5,742 nt of DNA, taken from Planococcaceae bacterium UBA3378. GTDB taxonomy: Bacteria; Bacillota; Bacilli; Bacillales_A; Planococcaceae. The position numbers and the translations under genes were made by a program. The stretch's first letter is position 1, and each line of letters opens with the position of its first letter. The stretch is from positions 1,339 to 7,080 of the forward strand of contig DEQA01000287.1 of the NCBI GenBank assembly GCA_002359075.1, read 5' to 3'. The notes below the pieces were generated by a model. It ran no database searches. It was not told where the DNA came from and worked only from the letters and a program-made list of their open reading frames with translations. This document shows positions 5,103 through 5,742 of this stretch, in pieces.

Positions 5103-5108
5103 GAATGT

Positions 5109-5118
5109 CCCTCCTTTA
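5109..5118 (-). promoter_or_regulatory. Ribosome binding site fixing the rnr start
   Basis: On the minus strand AAAGGAGGG precedes the ATG at 5102 by about six bases. The alternative in-frame ATG at 5156 lies inside est and would add 18 residues not typical of RNase R. This site therefore supports the 798-residue product. Confidence 0.85.
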
Positions 5119-5139
5119 ATGGGAATCTCTATTTCAACA

Positions 5140-5742
5140 TCAGACACGCCAATCAAGCTTTTCTAAAAACTGATAGATGTCCTCATGCAGTTGATCTTTT
5201 TCCCGGCCGAGTGTAATCACATGACCGGATTGTTCATACCATTTTATTTCTTTCATATTAGATTGCGCTTCTTCGTATATATAATGCGCAGATTTTGGGT
5301 CGATAATGTTATCATTTACCGCCTGTACGACAAATAACGGGGCATATACCAAATCGACCTCTCCCCGTACATCCGAGACAAGCTTCTGCAGCTCAGGTAA
5401 GGAAGGCATACCTTTTTGGCGGATTGCCTCCACCTCTTTTTCGATCTCGTCTTCCGTTTTTCCTTCATATCGCTTATACTGCTTGGCATAAGCAAGTACG
5501 CCCTCAAACATGAGATCGAGCGTGCGCATTGTCATCGGAGCACACATAGTGATAATTCCCTTAACTGGTTGATTTAGTCCTAATTTCAATGAAAAAACGC
5601 CGCCAAGAGACAGGCCTGCTACAGCGATTTCCTGATAGCCGGCTTCCTGCAGACGGTTATACGCGTCCTGCACATCCTGCCACCATTCATCCGGATTTGT
5701 TTTTATGAGCTCTTCCGGGGCTGTGCCGTGCCCTCTGTACTG
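5140..5742 (-). CDS. est: Carboxylesterase of the Est30/YvaK family, 5' end outside window
   Basis: This alpha/beta-hydrolase hydrolyses short- to medium-chain carboxylic esters; its natural substrate in Bacillales is not settled. The window holds the last 200 residues, open to its right edge. Recalled alignment with Geobacillus stearothermophilus Est30 (about 247 residues) suggests some 49 N-terminal residues are missing, including the HGFTG oxyanion motif. The catalytic triad is complete in this fragment: Ser45 in GLSLGG, Asp144 in AVNDNIIDP and His174 in EQSGHVIT. With an offset of 49 these fall on Ser94, Asp193 and His223 of Est30. The YRGHG segment and the C-terminal QLHEDIYQFLEKLDW also match the family. 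A GTG at 5673 is internal, since the frame continues with conserved sequence upstream. It is followed by rnr after 37 bases, the conserved Bacillales order; secG usually precedes it, beyond this window. Confidence 0.95.
   Translation of the reverse strand, partial: QYRGHGTAPEELIKTNPDEWWQDVQDAYNRLQEAGYQEIAVAGLSLGGVFSLKLGLNQPVKGIITMCAPMTMRTLDLMFEGVLAYAKQYKRYEGKTEDEIEKEVEAIRQKGMPSLPELQKLVSDVRGEVDLVYAPLFVVQAVNDNIIDPKSAHYIYEEAQSNMKEIKWYEQSGHVITLGREKDQLHEDIYQFLEKLDWRV

Noticed and set aside
5103..5156. Longer RNase R starting at the ATG at 5156 (816 residues)
   Set aside because: It overlaps the end of est, lacks a proper ribosome binding site and adds 18 atypical residues, whereas ATG 5102 has AAAGGAGGG at ideal spacing.
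1..5742. CRISPR array, insertion sequence or attachment site
   Set aside because: No regularly spaced direct repeats, transposase, integrase, or paired terminal repeats with target duplication are visible.

Overview
The window looks like low-to-moderate GC Firmicute DNA, order Bacillales. The evidence is the gene order carboxylesterase (est) - RNase R (rnr) - SmpB on the minus strand, the strong AGGAGG-type ribosome binding sites, TTG start use, and protein sequences close to the Bacillus/Geobacillus versions. A Planococcaceae-type host (Lysinibacillus, Solibacillus, Sporosarcina) is my guess from overall protein appearance, not something the window proves.

Right part (about 1,850-5,742, minus strand, GC near half). 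This is the conserved RNA quality-control block. A 5'-truncated carboxylesterase of the Est30/YvaK family is followed 37 bases later by rnr, the processive 3'-5' exoribonuclease RNase R. A clear intrinsic terminator lies just after rnr. smpB, the tmRNA partner protein of trans-translation, comes next with its own candidate promoters, a small hairpin in its 5' leader and its own terminator. SmpB-tmRNA rescues stalled ribosomes and RNase R degrades the faulty mRNAs, so the two act together. The tmRNA gene (ssrA), which directly follows smpB in Bacillus subtilis, is not present downstream of smpB here.

Left part (1 to about 1,850, plus strand, clearly AT-rich). It holds three small genes separated by long non-coding stretches: a 66-residue two-helix membrane protein with a TTG start, a 120-residue DUF2294 protein, and a 59-residue charged coiled-coil-like protein found by reading the sequence directly. 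The last is followed by an intrinsic terminator facing the smpB terminator, so the two transcription units converge and are separately closed.

Most interesting is 598-864. It has a near-consensus sigma-A promoter (TTGACA, 17 bases, TAAAAT), then about 230 bases with no convincing reading frame but nested perfect helices, ending in a 12-bp stem followed by eight T. Together these look like a free-standing structured small RNA gene. I do not recognise its family. Second in interest is the 59-residue ORF, which could continue for 22 more hydrophilic residues in the +1 frame after a CCC-T slip site.
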